Source of the DNA: Nocardioides plantarum
Lineage (GTDB): Bacteria; Actinomycetota; Actinomycetes; Propionibacteriales; Nocardioidaceae
Length of the DNA stretch: 64,000 nt
Assembly: GCF_006346395.1 (NCBI RefSeq)
Contig: NZ_VDMS01000006.1
Span: forward strand, 59,117 to 123,116
Direction: 5' to 3'
Part shown: positions 1-9,220 of the stretch, one piece after another
Layout: every line of letters starts with the position of its first letter
How positions within the stretch are numbered: the stretch's first letter is position 1
Program-made: the position numbers and the translations under genes
Notes under the pieces: model-generated
Told to the model about the DNA's origin: nothing
Databases searched by the model: none
What the model saw: the letters and a program-made list of their open reading frames with translations, nothing else

Positions 1-249
1 GCCGAGCAGGCGTGGGTGGCCGCGCAGGACGACCGGGTCCGCGCGTTCGCCCGTCTCTGGGTGCGCAAGGAGGTGCTGGTCAAGCTGGGCGACGTCTCGC
101 TCGACGAGGCCCTCGGGCTCGACCTGCTCGCCTCGCTGACCGGACACGCCGTGCTCGGCCGGACCCTGGTCGAGCTCGATGCTGCGTCGTACGACGCGGT
201 GGCCGCGTGGGGCACCGACGAGGACGACTCACGCGTGGCTCGCTCGTAG
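1..249 (+). CDS. 4'-phosphopantetheinyl transferase, C-terminal fragment
   Basis: The window opens inside this reading frame and the stop (TAG) is at 247-249, so only the last 82 residues are seen. The run FARLWVRKEVLVKLG matches the W-x-x-KE-x-x-x-K motif of Sfp/AcpT-type phosphopantetheinyl transferases, in which the Glu and Lys bind Mg2+ and CoA. Such enzymes move the phosphopantetheine arm of CoA onto acyl or peptidyl carrier proteins in the cytoplasm. The N-terminal half and the carrier protein it serves are outside the window. The motif supports the family call; which subfamily it is cannot be decided from this fragment. Confidence 0.65.
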   Translation, partial: AEQAWVAAQDDRVRAFARLWVRKEVLVKLGDVSLDEALGLDLLASLTGHAVLGRTLVELDAASYDAVAAWGTDEDDSRVARS

Positions 250-307
250 GGGAACTGGCAGGTCCGGTCGCAGGCGGGCGCCGTACGCGCAGCTGCGGAG
301 CCGCCAC

Positions 308-1063
308 CTATCCGGGGACGCGGAACCCCCGGAACCGCACCGGGCGGCGTACCTCGAACCCGAGCTGCTCGTAGACGCGCATCGCCGGGTTGCCGTCCAC
401 CACGTGCAGGAACGGGTGCTCGCCGCGTGCGCAGATCCGGGTGGCCACGTCGAGGACGAGCCGGGAGGCCAGGCCGCGGCCGCGGGCCTCGGGAGCCGTG
501 CACACGGCGCTGATCTCGGTCGCCCCGGGCGGGTGCGTCCGCTCCCCCGCCATGGCCACGAGCGCGCCGCCGTCGCGGACGCCGACGTAGGTGCCCATCT
601 CGATGGTCCTGGCGAAGAACGGACCGGGCCTGGTGCGCGCCGCCAGGGCGAGCATCTCCGGGACGTCGGCCGGACCGAGCAGGACGACGTCGGGATCGGT
701 GCCGACCGTGGGAGCCACCGGCGTCGCGGGCGTGGCGACCATCTGGAACCCCGCCAGGTCGAGCTCGCACACCCAGGACGGCGGCGGGGTCTGCGTCGCG
801 GTGAACACCTCGGCGAAGCTGCCGGCGCCGTAGAGGTGGCCGAGGTCGTCCCAGTCGGCCGCCGTCGGCGTGGCCGGTACGGCGGCGAACGACGCGACCT
901 GCGGCGCGTAGGCCAGGGCCCCGCCGTGCCGACGGGCCAGGTGGGCGTGCGGGCCGCGCAGCGCCTCGCCGACGGGGTCGTCGAGGACCGTGAGGTCGGG
1001 GGCGGCGGGTCGCGCGGTCACGGAGCCAAGTCCAGCACGGCGCCCGGACGCCGGCTCGGCCAC
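308..1063 (-). CDS. GNAT-family N-acetyltransferase
   Basis: A 251-residue protein whose C-terminal half has the GNAT acetyl-CoA fold. EISAVCTAPEARGRGLASRL (about residues 180-200) carries the strand-4 segment and the R/Q-x-x-G-x-G/A pyrophosphate loop (ARGRGLA), followed by NPAMRVYEQLGF, the usual N-x-x-A-x-x-x-Y-x-x-x-GF ending. The N-terminal half is variable and may bind the acceptor, which is unknown. The GTG at 1063 has a Shine-Dalgarno-like GGAG directly before it; a GTG at 1021 is an alternative that would remove 14 residues. It lies downstream of the tRNA gene on the same strand. The family call is strong, the substrate unknown. Confidence 0.8.
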   Translation of the reverse strand: MAEPASGRRAGLGSVTARPAAPDLTVLDDPVGEALRGPHAHLARRHGGALAYAPQVASFAAVPATPTAADWDDLGHLYGAGSFAEVFTATQTPPPSWVCELDLAGFQMVATPATPVAPTVGTDPDVVLLGPADVPEMLALAARTRPGPFFARTIEMGTYVGVRDGGALVAMAGERTHPPGATEISAVCTAPEARGRGLASRLVLDVATRICARGEHPFLHVVDGNPAMRVYEQLGFEVRRPVRFRGFRVPG

Positions 1064-1094
1064 CTCCGGATCGCGTCGCCGTGGCCACGTCGTA

Positions 1095-1168
1095 TGGAGC
1101 GGACGCGAGGATTCGAACCTCGACCCCTTCCCTGGAAGGGAAGCGTGCTGCAGTTACACCACGTCCGC
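1095..1168 (-). tRNA. tRNA-Gly (anticodon TCC)
   Basis: The minus strand folds as a full cloverleaf: acceptor arms GCGGACG and CGTCCGC, D arm GTGT/GCAC, anticodon stem CTTCC/GGAAG with loop CTTCCAG (anticodon TCC), and T arm CGAGG-TTCGAAT-CCTCG. The 3' TCCA (discriminator T plus CCA) is encoded in the DNA. It reads GGA and GGG glycine codons. There is no sign of an integrated element at its 3' end. Confidence 0.95.
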
Positions 1169-1247
1169 GAGACCGGTCCCTCACGAGACCGGCACGGTCG
1201 AAGTATGCCGCACCGTCCCGACGACGGTGCGCCCGTAGGCTCGGCGC

Positions 1248-2465
1248 ATGTCGCAGACGTTGGGCAAGGGCCAGAACCTCGCGCTGCCGCCGGGTCCGGT
1301 CGCCGTGCACGTGCAGGCGGGCGCGTCGGTCGACGTGTCCGCGTTGCTGCTCACCGCGGCCGGCAAGGTCCGCAGCGACGACGACTTCGTGTTCTACAAC
1401 CAGCCGTCCGCTGGCGGCGTGCGCCACCGCGCGGACGGGGTCGACGTCGACCCCGCCCAGGTGCCGCCCGACATCGAGCGCGTCGTGGTGACCGCGAGTC
1501 TCGACGGCAGCGGTCCGGCGACCTTCGCGCAGCTCGGCTCACTGACGCTGACGGTCTCGGTCGGCGGCTCGGCGGTCGCCACGTTCGTCCCCGACGGCCT
1601 CACCACCGAGACCGCCCTGCTGTGCGTCGAGGTCTACCGGCGCCAGGGCGCGTGGAAGGTGCGCGCGGTCGGCCAGGGGTACGCCGACGGGCTGGCCGGG
1701 ATCGCCACCGACTTCGGCATCTCGGTGGGCGACGTGGCCCCACCACCGCCGCCGCCCCCGCCACCCGCTGCCTCGACACCGCCTCCACCGCCCCCGCCGC
1801 CGGCGGCCTCGACACCCACCCCCCCACCGCCGCCCGCGAGCAGACCCCCGTCACTGACCAAGATCACGCTCACCAAGCGCGGCGAGTCGGTCAACCTCAC
1901 CAAGGGTGGCGGCGGCGCCTTCGTGGTCAACCTCGACTGGAACCAGGCGGCACCGCAGGGGCAGAAGGGCCAGAAGCGCGGCTTCCTGCAACCGAAGAGC
2001 CAGGGGATCGACCTCGACCTCGCTTGCCTCTACGTGCTCGCGTCGGGCCAGATCAGCGGTATCCAGGCGCTCGGCAACAAGTTCGGCAGCTACGACCAGG
2101 AGCCGTGGATCCTGCTCGACCGCGACGACCGCAGCGGCGCTGCCACCGGGGGCGAGACCATGCGGATCAACGAGAAGCACTCCGCCAAGTTCGACCGGAT
2201 CCTCATCTACGCGATGATCTACGAGGGGGTCGCCAACTGGTCGCAGGCCGACGGCGTCGTCCGCGTGACCCAGCAGGGCGGCCCCGAGATCGAGGTCCGG
2301 CTCGACGAGAGCCAGCCGCTGCGGATCTGTGCGGTCGCCATGCTCACCCACACCGGCGGCGGTCAGATGAAGGCCGAGCGGCTGGTCACCTACCACCGCG
2401 ACCAGCGCGCCATGGACGAGGCGTACGGGATCGGCGCACCGTGGGGCGGCCCGGCCCGCAAGTAG
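1248..2465 (+). CDS. Two-domain TerD-family (tellurium/stress) protein with polyproline linker
   Basis: A 405-residue cytoplasmic protein, with no signal peptide, built of two TerD-like domains. Domain 1 (about 1-165) includes RSDDDFVFYNQPSAGG and a strand rich in VVVTASLDG. Domain 2 (about 205-400) begins ITLTKRGESVNLTK and contains DLDLACLYVL, the calcium-binding type motif of TerD, with LIYAMIYEG and RICAVAML later on. Between them lies a linker of polyproline runs broken by AAST (about 165-205). TerD proteins bind calcium and act in membrane-linked stress complexes with TerC and TerB; none of those partners is adjacent. Domain 1 keeps the scaffold but fewer acidic ligands than domain 2. 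Confidence 0.88.
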   Translation: MSQTLGKGQNLALPPGPVAVHVQAGASVDVSALLLTAAGKVRSDDDFVFYNQPSAGGVRHRADGVDVDPAQVPPDIERVVVTASLDGSGPATFAQLGSLTLTVSVGGSAVATFVPDGLTTETALLCVEVYRRQGAWKVRAVGQGYADGLAGIATDFGISVGDVAPPPPPPPPPAASTPPPPPPPPAASTPTPPPPPASRPPSLTKITLTKRGESVNLTKGGGGAFVVNLDWNQAAPQGQKGQKRGFLQPKSQGIDLDLACLYVLASGQISGIQALGNKFGSYDQEPWILLDRDDRSGAATGGETMRINEKHSAKFDRILIYAMIYEGVANWSQADGVVRVTQQGGPEIEVRLDESQPLRICAVAMLTHTGGGQMKAERLVTYHRDQRAMDEAYGIGAPWGGPARK

Positions 2466-2595
2466 CCCGTCGCGGCGGACGGCCGAGGGCGCACGGTGCC
2501 ACCGCACACCGAGGCGGGGCCGGCGCTGCCCTGCTCGTCACCAGGAGTGTCGAGCAGAGGCGCACCGGCCCCGCCTCGGGCGTGCCCCGGACGTC

Positions 2596-5500
2596 CTACC
2601 CCGAGCGCACGTCGGTCGGGTCGGACCCCTTGCGCACCTCGGTGCCGTCGTTGACCGTGCCGTTGTCGGTGTCGGAGTCGACGGGGTCGGTGCGGTGCCG
2701 GCCGTGGCGGGTGTTGGCGCTGCCGGTGACCTCCTGGCGGTCGTTCAGGCCGTCGCCGTCGCTGTCCTTCCTGACCGGGTTGGACCGACGCTTGCCGATG
2801 ACGAACGAGCCGTCCTTGATCACGACCCGCTGGTTGAGGGTGGACCCGCGGACCTCCTTCGTGTCGGTCAGCCCGTCGCGGTCGGTGTCCTTCGCGCACG
2901 GGCTGGGCTTGACCAGGCCGATCGCCCTGGAGCTGCCCCCTCGCACGACCTTCTGCGTCAGCGTGACCCCACGGATCTCGGTGCCGTCAGCGAGGCCGTC
3001 GGCGTCGGTGTCGGCCCGCCGTGGCGACGTACGGCAGCCCGAGTAGCCGGTCGAGCCGTTCACCTCGCGCCCGTCCTGCAAGCCGTCGTTGTCGGTGTCG
3101 GCGTCGCGCGGGTTGGTGTGCAGCGAGGCCTCCCGGGTGTTGCTCAGCCCGTCCCGGTCGATGTCGTTGTCGTCGGTGCCCAGCAGCGGGTCGCCTCCGA
3201 CGCGCACCTCGGTCCCGTCCGCGACCCGTCCGTTGTCGGTGTCGTGGTCGGCGGGGTCCGACTTCTTGCGCCCGTGCTTGGTGTTGGCGCTGCCGGTGAC
3301 CTCCTGACGGTCGAGCAGCGTGTCCCCGTCGGTGTCGCGGCGGACCGGGTCGGTCCGGCGCGTGCCGATCCGGAACGTGCCCGTGGGGGTCCGCACCGCC
3401 TGGTTGATCGCGAACCCGTTGAGCTCCTGGCGGTCGGTGAGGTCGTCCTTGTCGGTGTCCTTGGCACAGGCGTTGGTCCGGACGAGTCCGATCATCCGGA
3501 CGCCCCGGGACGACGTGACCTTCTGCCTCACGACGAACCCGGTGGTCTCCGTCCCGTCGCCGATGCCGTCGGCGTCGGTGTCGACCTTGACGGGCGAGGA
3601 GCTGCAGCCGCTGTAGACGATCGACCCGGTGACCTCGTCGCCGTCGGTCAGGCTGTCGTCGTCGGTGTCGACGTCGAGCGGGTCGGACCCGACCTCGTCC
3701 TCGTCCTCGTCGGTGAGTCCGTCGCCGTCGGAGTCACTGGTGGCGGAGTCGTCGGACCCGTCGAGCGGGTCGGTCCCCAGCGAGACCTCGACGCCGTCGC
3801 TGACCCCGCCGTCGTCGGTGTCGGGGTCGAGCGGGTCGGTCTTGGTGGTGTTGACCTCGACGCCGTCGGTCAGGCCGTCGTCGTCGGAGTCCGCATCAGC
3901 CGGGTCGGTACCCGCCGCAGCCTCCTGGCCGGCGTCGAGACCGTCACCGTCGGGGTCGGTCACCGGGACGTCGTCGGAGCCCACGAGCGGGTCGGTGCCC
4001 GCCGCGACCTCGGCCCCGTCCTTGACGCCGCCGTCGTCGGTGTCGGCGTCGAGCGGGTCGGTCTTGGTGGTGTTGACCTCCGCACCGTCGGTCAGGCCGT
4101 CGTCGTCGGAGTCCGCATCGGCCGGGTCGGTGCCTGCCGCAGCCTCCTGCGCGGCGTCGAGACCGTCACCGTCGGGGTCGGTCACCGGCACGTCGTCCGA
4201 GCCCACGAGCGGGTCGGTGCCCGCTGCGACTTCCGCTCCGTCCTTGACCCCGCCATTGTCGGTGTCGGCGTCGAGCGGGTCGGTCTTGGTGGTGTTGACC
4301 TCGACGCCGTCGCTCAGGCCGTCGTCGTCGGAGTCCGCATCGGCCGGGTCGGTACCGGCCGCAGCCTCCTGGCCGGCGTCGAGACCGTCACCGTCGGGGT
4401 CCGGCGACGAGGACAGGTCGTCGGAGCCCACGAGCGGGTCGGTGCCCGCTGCGACCTCGGCCCCGTCGTTGACCCCACCGTCGTCGGTGTCGGCGTCGAG
4501 CGGGTCGGTCTTGGTGGTGTTGACCTCGACGCCGTCGCTCAGGCCGTCGTCGTCGGTGTCCGCGTCCTCGGGGTCGGTGCCGAGAGGACCCTCGGCGAGG
4601 TCGCCCAGGCCGTCACCGTCGGTGTCGACGACGGTGTCCTGCTCGCACGCGACGCCGCCCACCGGCGCCGTGGCGGACGTCGACATGGAGCCGACCCCGA
4701 GGTCGAGGTCGACCAGGGTGGTGCCGATCGCCGCGGTCACCTCGAGGTCGATCGCGATCACCGAGTCGAGCGTGGCGGAGGCCGAGGTGGCCGTCACCGT
4801 GGCGTCGGGCTGAGGTGTCCGGACGGTCAGGTCGACGGTCAGGGCGCCGAGGTCGATCGGCACCTCGAGCGCGGCTCCGTCCCTCGGTACGTCGAGACGA
4901 CGGCCGTCCTCGAGCCGGACCGTGACCCGCGGCGCGGAGTAGTCGGTGGTGCCGGTGGCGCCGCCCGCCGTCGCCGTCAGGACCGCGGGACTGGCGACCT
5001 CGACGACCGCCTCGCCACCGAGCAGCGACACGTCGCCGACCTCGGTGCGGGTCTCGGAGACCAGACGGTCGCGCGGACCGCCGACCACGTCGACGAGCCT
5101 GGTGGTGCTGGTCGTGGTCGACGCGGCAACCCGGGCCGTGGTGGCGATGCCAGGGACGCCCAGCACGCTGAGGCCGGCGAGCCGGGTCCGGGCCGAGCCC
5201 AGGAGGCGCTGGCCGCCGGCGGACGGCAGGCACGAGGCGTCGTCGGCGTACGCCGCGGCGACGTCGCCCACGATGGCGTCGAGGCTGGCGACCGGGGCGA
5301 GCGGCACCGGGAGCAGCGTGCGGGACGGCGGGTCGCTCGACGGCGGGGCCGTCGCCTCGAGCCGGTCGGCCGGCAGGCTGGTGCCGCCGACCGCGACGTC
5401 GACGTTGCTGCTGGTCGACGTCACGTCGGGAGACGTGGCGGTGTCGACGGCCGTCTGGCCGTGACCGATCGCGACGCCGGTCAGCTGACCGCCGAGCAGA

Positions 5501-5670
5501 CGCGCGTCGAGGGAGACGATGTCGCCGTGGGCGGCCGCGGCGTACGGACCGGGATCCGCTGGCGCGGCCGAGGCGGGCGGCCCCACCGCCATGACGGCCG
5601 AGACGGTCGCCAGGGAGGTCAGGACGGCCACGAGGGAGCGTGGCGACGGATGGAAGGCGGGAGCACGCAC
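2596..5670 (-). CDS. Secreted thrombospondin type 3-like calcium-repeat protein
   Basis: A 1024-residue exported protein. The GTG at 5670 follows a good ribosome site (GGAGAAGTT). Residues 1-36 form a signal peptide with the cleavage-like site ASAAPA. Residues about 37-340 are Ala/Thr/Val-rich and beta-type. From about 345 to the end run D-x-D-x-D-G-L-x-D calcium loops, for example DTDGDGLGD and DTDDDGLSDGVEV. The loops first come in near-identical 74-residue blocks and then in more diverged blocks with paired cysteines (YSGCSSSP, NACAKDTDKDDL). Such repeats bind Ca2+ and form rigid stalks on the cell surface or in the matrix. No LPXTG-type anchor or membrane helix closes the protein, so it is probably released or held non-covalently. 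Confidence 0.85.
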   Translation of the reverse strand: MRAPAFHPSPRSLVAVLTSLATVSAVMAVGPPASAAPADPGPYAAAAHGDIVSLDARLLGGQLTGVAIGHGQTAVDTATSPDVTSTSSNVDVAVGGTSLPADRLEATAPPSSDPPSRTLLPVPLAPVASLDAIVGDVAAAYADDASCLPSAGGQRLLGSARTRLAGLSVLGVPGIATTARVAASTTTSTTRLVDVVGGPRDRLVSETRTEVGDVSLLGGEAVVEVASPAVLTATAGGATGTTDYSAPRVTVRLEDGRRLDVPRDGAALEVPIDLGALTVDLTVRTPQPDATVTATSASATLDSVIAIDLEVTAAIGTTLVDLDLGVGSMSTSATAPVGGVACEQDTVVDTDGDGLGDLAEGPLGTDPEDADTDDDGLSDGVEVNTTKTDPLDADTDDGGVNDGAEVAAGTDPLVGSDDLSSSPDPDGDGLDAGQEAAAGTDPADADSDDDGLSDGVEVNTTKTDPLDADTDNGGVKDGAEVAAGTDPLVGSDDVPVTDPDGDGLDAAQEAAAGTDPADADSDDDGLTDGAEVNTTKTDPLDADTDDGGVKDGAEVAAGTDPLVGSDDVPVTDPDGDGLDAGQEAAAGTDPADADSDDDGLTDGVEVNTTKTDPLDPDTDDGGVSDGVEVSLGTDPLDGSDDSATSDSDGDGLTDEDEDEVGSDPLDVDTDDDSLTDGDEVTGSIVYSGCSSSPVKVDTDADGIGDGTETTGFVVRQKVTSSRGVRMIGLVRTNACAKDTDKDDLTDRQELNGFAINQAVRTPTGTFRIGTRRTDPVRRDTDGDTLLDRQEVTGSANTKHGRKKSDPADHDTDNGRVADGTEVRVGGDPLLGTDDNDIDRDGLSNTREASLHTNPRDADTDNDGLQDGREVNGSTGYSGCRTSPRRADTDADGLADGTEIRGVTLTQKVVRGGSSRAIGLVKPSPCAKDTDRDGLTDTKEVRGSTLNQRVVIKDGSFVIGKRRSNPVRKDSDGDGLNDRQEVTGSANTRHGRHRTDPVDSDTDNGTVNDGTEVRKGSDPTDVRSG
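3769..4580. repeat. 222-bp in-frame tandem repeats in the calcium-repeat gene
   Basis: The block containing CTTGGTGGTGTTGACCTC recurs at 3841, 4063, 4285 and 4510: spacings 222, 222 and 225 bp, or 74, 74 and 75 codons. Copies are nearly identical at the DNA level, including at third positions, so they arose by recent duplication or are kept alike by recombination. The 3-bp excess in the last interval lies in the SSSPD insertion. The copy number is likely to vary between strains. Confidence 0.9.
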
Positions 5671-5690
5671 AACTTCTCCAAGGGTGGTGA

Positions 5691-5722
5691 GGGGGGAGTG
5701 TGTGGGGGGAGTGTGTGGGGGG
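5691..5722. repeat. 13-bp G-rich repeats before the calcium-repeat gene
   Basis: Three runs of six G on the plus strand (5691-5696, 5704-5709, 5717-5722) are spaced exactly 13 bp apart by AGTGTGT. They lie just upstream of the GTG at 5670 of the minus-strand gene, in its promoter or leader. They could form a G-quadruplex on the non-coding strand or act as a slippage site; neither can be shown from sequence alone. Confidence 0.6.
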
Positions 5723-5855
5723 ACTTCGCGACTCCGTACCCGCCGCCCGGGCAGACATGAGCGTGATTTGACCTGTCACCCCTTGGGGTGGTAGGTCGAC
5801 TCACCTCACCCCGAGCCCTCGTGGGCGGCCCGTGGGCGGCTCGTGGCCGCACCGG

Positions 5856-7586
5856 TCAGGCGGGGTCCTCGGTCAGCGTCGTCGGCGGCAGCCAGTCGGC
5901 CCCGAGGAGCTGGGCGAGGTCGGCCAGGCCGGTGGTGTCGCTTCCCACCGTGTCGGAGGCGGCGGCGATCCGCTCCACCATCACCTTGCCGACCTGCTCC
6001 TCGACCGTGCCCTCGGCGTACGCGATGTGCCACGGCGAGACCTGGTGGTCGCGGTGGGTGCGTCCGGTCACCTGCCGGGCGGCGATGCCCGAGAAGCGGG
6101 CCTGGTGGAAGACACCCACCCGCGGCTCGCTGCTCGCCCGACGACCCTCGGCGAGGGTCTCGCCGGCGTGCAGGCTGATCGAGGCGACCGTGGTGAAGAC
6201 ACAGACTTTCGCCTGCCCTGTCTGGAACCTGAGCCGCTCGGCCTCGGCGTCGAACCGGTCGCGGCCGTAGATCGTGGCCACCTCGATGCCGGAGTCGCGC
6301 AGCCGATCGGCGATGGGGTCGGCGGCGGTCGAGACGAACTCGACCGAGCACGCCACCTGGCGCTCGGCCTCGACCTGCTGGGCGATCCACGCGACCGTCG
6401 CGTCGACCCGGATCAGCCCGGCCTTCTGCCGGAAGCGCAGCAGCGCGGCCCGCCCCTTCGCCGTACTGCGGCCGCGACGGGCGATGTCCATCTCCCGACA
6501 GAACGCGCCCCACTCCGCCTCGTACGCCGTCCGCTCGGCCGGCGTCAGCGCCACCGGCATGCCGGAGATCGGCACCGGCCCCCACGGTGCGGCGCGGTGC
6601 AGCATGGCCGGCGGCCGCTGGTCGGCCAGCCAGCCCCGCACCAGCTGGAGGTCGGCGGCGCGGCGCGCCGGGTCGGTGGTCCAGGTCGCACCGTTACGGC
6701 CCGGCTCCACGCCGACACCGTGTCGTTCGAGTGCGGTGGAGAAGGTCGCCCCCGGCTGCGTCGCGGAGGTCCACTCCCGCACGGGCTCGCCGAGCGCCTG
6801 CGCGAAGGCGGGAGCGAGGTAGGGCAGCTCGAGCGGCGTGTGTCCTGGCGTCGCGGTCGTCGCGATGACGAACGGCGCCTTGTCGTGGGCCCGCCCGTGC
6901 CCCGAGACCTTGACCCAGTGCTTCCACCGCTTGGTCGTCGTACGACGCAGCGCGTGGGCCTCGTCGGCGATGATCACGTCCCACTCGTGGCCCGTGACCT
7001 TCTCGAGCCGGTCCCACGTGATGACCACCCACTCCAGGCCGCCGTCGCCCAGCGCCGTGATCGTGCGGCACCAGTGGCCGATGGTGATCGCGGCCGGCCG
7101 GTCGGCCACGACGAGCACCCGCCGCGCACCCCGCAGGTCGCCGACCGCCGTCGCACCGAGCACCGCGGCGATCGTCTTGCCCACGCCGGGCTCGTCGGCC
7201 AGCAGGAACTGCCGGCCGCCCGCCGCGGCGCGCTCCGCGATCGCGTCTGCCGCCTCGAACTGGATCCGGCGCGGCTCGAGTGCGTCGGTCGCCTCGGGCG
7301 CGGGCGTCGGGTCGTCGGGGTTGAGGGTGTTCTCGACGAACCGGCCGAGCGTGTGCGGCCCCGGGGCGTACGGCGCGAGGTGGGCCGGCAGCGCGCGCCC
7401 GACGTACAGGTGGGTCCGGACCGCCGGGTGCCAGGTGGCGCCCTCGACCTGCGTGCCGTAGGGGACGTCGAGCACCCACAGCCGCTCCCCCGGCCCGGCG
7501 ACCGGCAACGCCCGCGGCGTCGTCCGCGACCCGGAACGGCGCGACGTGCTGCGCCGACCGGCACTGGTTCGACGGGGACCGGCCAC
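5856..7586 (-). CDS. SNF2/superfamily 2 DEAH-box helicase-like protein
   Basis: A 576-residue ATPase. The Walker A motif is ADEPGVGKTIAA (about 130-140), the DEAH box is IIADEAHAL (about 210), motif III is ATTATPGH, and the motif VI region is RQVTGRTHRDHQ (about 525), so both RecA-like lobes are present. The N-terminal 100 residues are variable. SNF2 proteins translocate on double-stranded DNA and remodel bound complexes. It is shorter than Swi2/Snf2 chromatin factors and resembles stand-alone bacterial and phage helicases of this fold. The GTG at 7586 is the longest start; the true N-terminus may be a little downstream. It is divergent from the permease at 7700. Confidence 0.75.
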   Translation of the reverse strand: MAGPRRTSAGRRSTSRRSGSRTTPRALPVAGPGERLWVLDVPYGTQVEGATWHPAVRTHLYVGRALPAHLAPYAPGPHTLGRFVENTLNPDDPTPAPEATDALEPRRIQFEAADAIAERAAAGGRQFLLADEPGVGKTIAAVLGATAVGDLRGARRVLVVADRPAAITIGHWCRTITALGDGGLEWVVITWDRLEKVTGHEWDVIIADEAHALRRTTTKRWKHWVKVSGHGRAHDKAPFVIATTATPGHTPLELPYLAPAFAQALGEPVREWTSATQPGATFSTALERHGVGVEPGRNGATWTTDPARRAADLQLVRGWLADQRPPAMLHRAAPWGPVPISGMPVALTPAERTAYEAEWGAFCREMDIARRGRSTAKGRAALLRFRQKAGLIRVDATVAWIAQQVEAERQVACSVEFVSTAADPIADRLRDSGIEVATIYGRDRFDAEAERLRFQTGQAKVCVFTTVASISLHAGETLAEGRRASSEPRVGVFHQARFSGIAARQVTGRTHRDHQVSPWHIAYAEGTVEEQVGKVMVERIAAASDTVGSDTTGLADLAQLLGADWLPPTTLTEDPA

Positions 7587-7699
7587 CCCCGGACGCTACC
7601 GAGGCCCTCGTCTCGCGGCCGAGCGGGACTCGTTGACAAACGCCGCCCCGACACGGTGGGGTCGTTCACCACCCCCTTCCCCGGATTCGAGGTACGGCC

Positions 7700-9136
7700 G
7701 TGGCTGACAGCACTCTGACCGTTGACGACGACACCACCGACGAGGGTGGGCTCAAGCGCTCCATCACCGGCGGGCAGCTCTTCTTCTACACCCTGGGCGA
7801 CGTGCTGGGCTCGGGGATCTACGTCCTCATCGGCCTGGTCGCCGCTGCGGTGGGCGGGGCGTTCTGGCTGGCGTTCGCCGCCGGGATCGCGGTCGCCGCG
7901 ATCACCGGATCGGCGTACGCCGAGCTGGTGACGAAGTACCCCCAGGCCGCCGGGTCCTCGCTCTACGTGCAGAAGGCGTTCGGCAACCGGGCGATCACCT
8001 TCCTGGTCACCGTCTCGTTCCTCGCGGCCAGCTTCGCGGCCACCGGCTCGCTGGCCGCCGGCTTCTCGTCGTACTTCGGTCAGCTGTGGGGCGCACCGCC
8101 CGCGCTGCTGGTGTCGCTCGTCTTCGTCGCCCTCCTGGTGCTGGTCAACTACATCGGCATCACCGAGTCGGTGGTCGCCAACATGCTGATGACCTTCGTC
8201 GAGCTCAGCGGCCTGATCATCGTGATCGTCATCGCGGTCGTGCACGTCGCGAGAGGTGACGCCGACTTCGCGACGCTCACCGACATCAGCGTCGCCGGCA
8301 GCCCGGCGCTCGCCGTCCTGGCCGGCGTCTCGCTCTCCTTCTTCGCCATGACCGGCTTCGAGAACACCGCCAACGTGGCCGAGGAGACGATCGACCCGTG
8401 CAAGGCCTTCCCGCGCTCGCTCGTCGGAGGCATGGTCGTGGCGGGCATCGTCTACGTGCTGGTCTCCATGGCGGCGGCGCTGACGGTGCCCACCGATCGG
8501 CTCGCGGGGTCCGACGTGGCGCTGCTCGAGGTCGTCAAGGAGGGCATCCTGCCGTTCTCGACCGACCTGATGACCACCATCTTCACCGTGATCGCGCTCG
8601 TCGCGATCACCAACACCGCGCTGGTCACGATGGTCACCCAGCCGCGCATCCTCTACGGCATGGCCAACGAGGACGTCGTCCCCGCGGTCTTCGCCAAGAT
8701 CCACCCGACCCGGCGCAGCCCGTGGGTCGGACTGCTCTTCGGCGGCCTCGTGGTGGGCGCCCTGCTCGTCGCCGGGACCGTGGTCCTGGAGGCCGGAGGC
8801 AAGCTCGACCTGGTCGAGCGTCTCGCCCTGGTGACGGTGGTCCTCCTGCTCGCGATCTACGCGCTGGTGATCGTGACGTGCCTCAAGCTGCGCGGCCGCG
8901 ACGAGCACGACCGCGCGTTCCGGGCCAACACCCCCCTGCTCGTCCTGGGGCTGGTGGGCAACCTCGCGATCCTCTACTACACGATCGACGACGACCCGAA
9001 GGCGCTGCTGTGGTGTGCCGCGCTGCTCGCCATCGGCGGGGTGCTCTACGTCGCGGAGAAGCTCTTCGGCAGCAAGGCCGAGCCTGCGGGAGACCCCGAC
9101 CCGACCACCACCTCCGACGGTACGGCGGCCCGCTGA
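7700..9136 (+). CDS. APC-family amino-acid permease
   Basis: A 478-residue membrane protein with about 12 hydrophobic segments. The first helix contains GDVLGSGIYVLIG, the glycine-rich unwound TM1 of amino acid/polyamine/organocation transporters (consensus G-x-G-I/Y). TM6 contains SLSFFAMTGFENTANVAEE, the typical F-x-G-F-E segment that forms the substrate site. It should import an amino acid or amine with H+ or by exchange; the substrate is not predictable. A TTGACA -35-like box lies at 7633-7638. It is monocistronic as far as can be seen. Confidence 0.88.
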   Translation: MADSTLTVDDDTTDEGGLKRSITGGQLFFYTLGDVLGSGIYVLIGLVAAAVGGAFWLAFAAGIAVAAITGSAYAELVTKYPQAAGSSLYVQKAFGNRAITFLVTVSFLAASFAATGSLAAGFSSYFGQLWGAPPALLVSLVFVALLVLVNYIGITESVVANMLMTFVELSGLIIVIVIAVVHVARGDADFATLTDISVAGSPALAVLAGVSLSFFAMTGFENTANVAEETIDPCKAFPRSLVGGMVVAGIVYVLVSMAAALTVPTDRLAGSDVALLEVVKEGILPFSTDLMTTIFTVIALVAITNTALVTMVTQPRILYGMANEDVVPAVFAKIHPTRRSPWVGLLFGGLVVGALLVAGTVVLEAGGKLDLVERLALVTVVLLLAIYALVIVTCLKLRGRDEHDRAFRANTPLLVLGLVGNLAILYYTIDDDPKALLWCAALLAIGGVLYVAEKLFGSKAEPAGDPDPTTTSDGTAAR

Positions 9137-9220
9137 CCGCCGCGGCCTTCGCCGACGAGCTCTCCGACACCGAGCGCACGGCGTCCTGGGACAGGCTGTC
9201 CACGCCTGATCCGCCGTGTG

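Noticed and set aside
179..5760. Very long plus-strand frames of 955 and 1021 codons (179-3046, 2695-5760)
   Set aside because: They are antisense to the acetyltransferase, the tRNA and the calcium-repeat gene. High GC removes stop codons, and the products are low-complexity with no domain.
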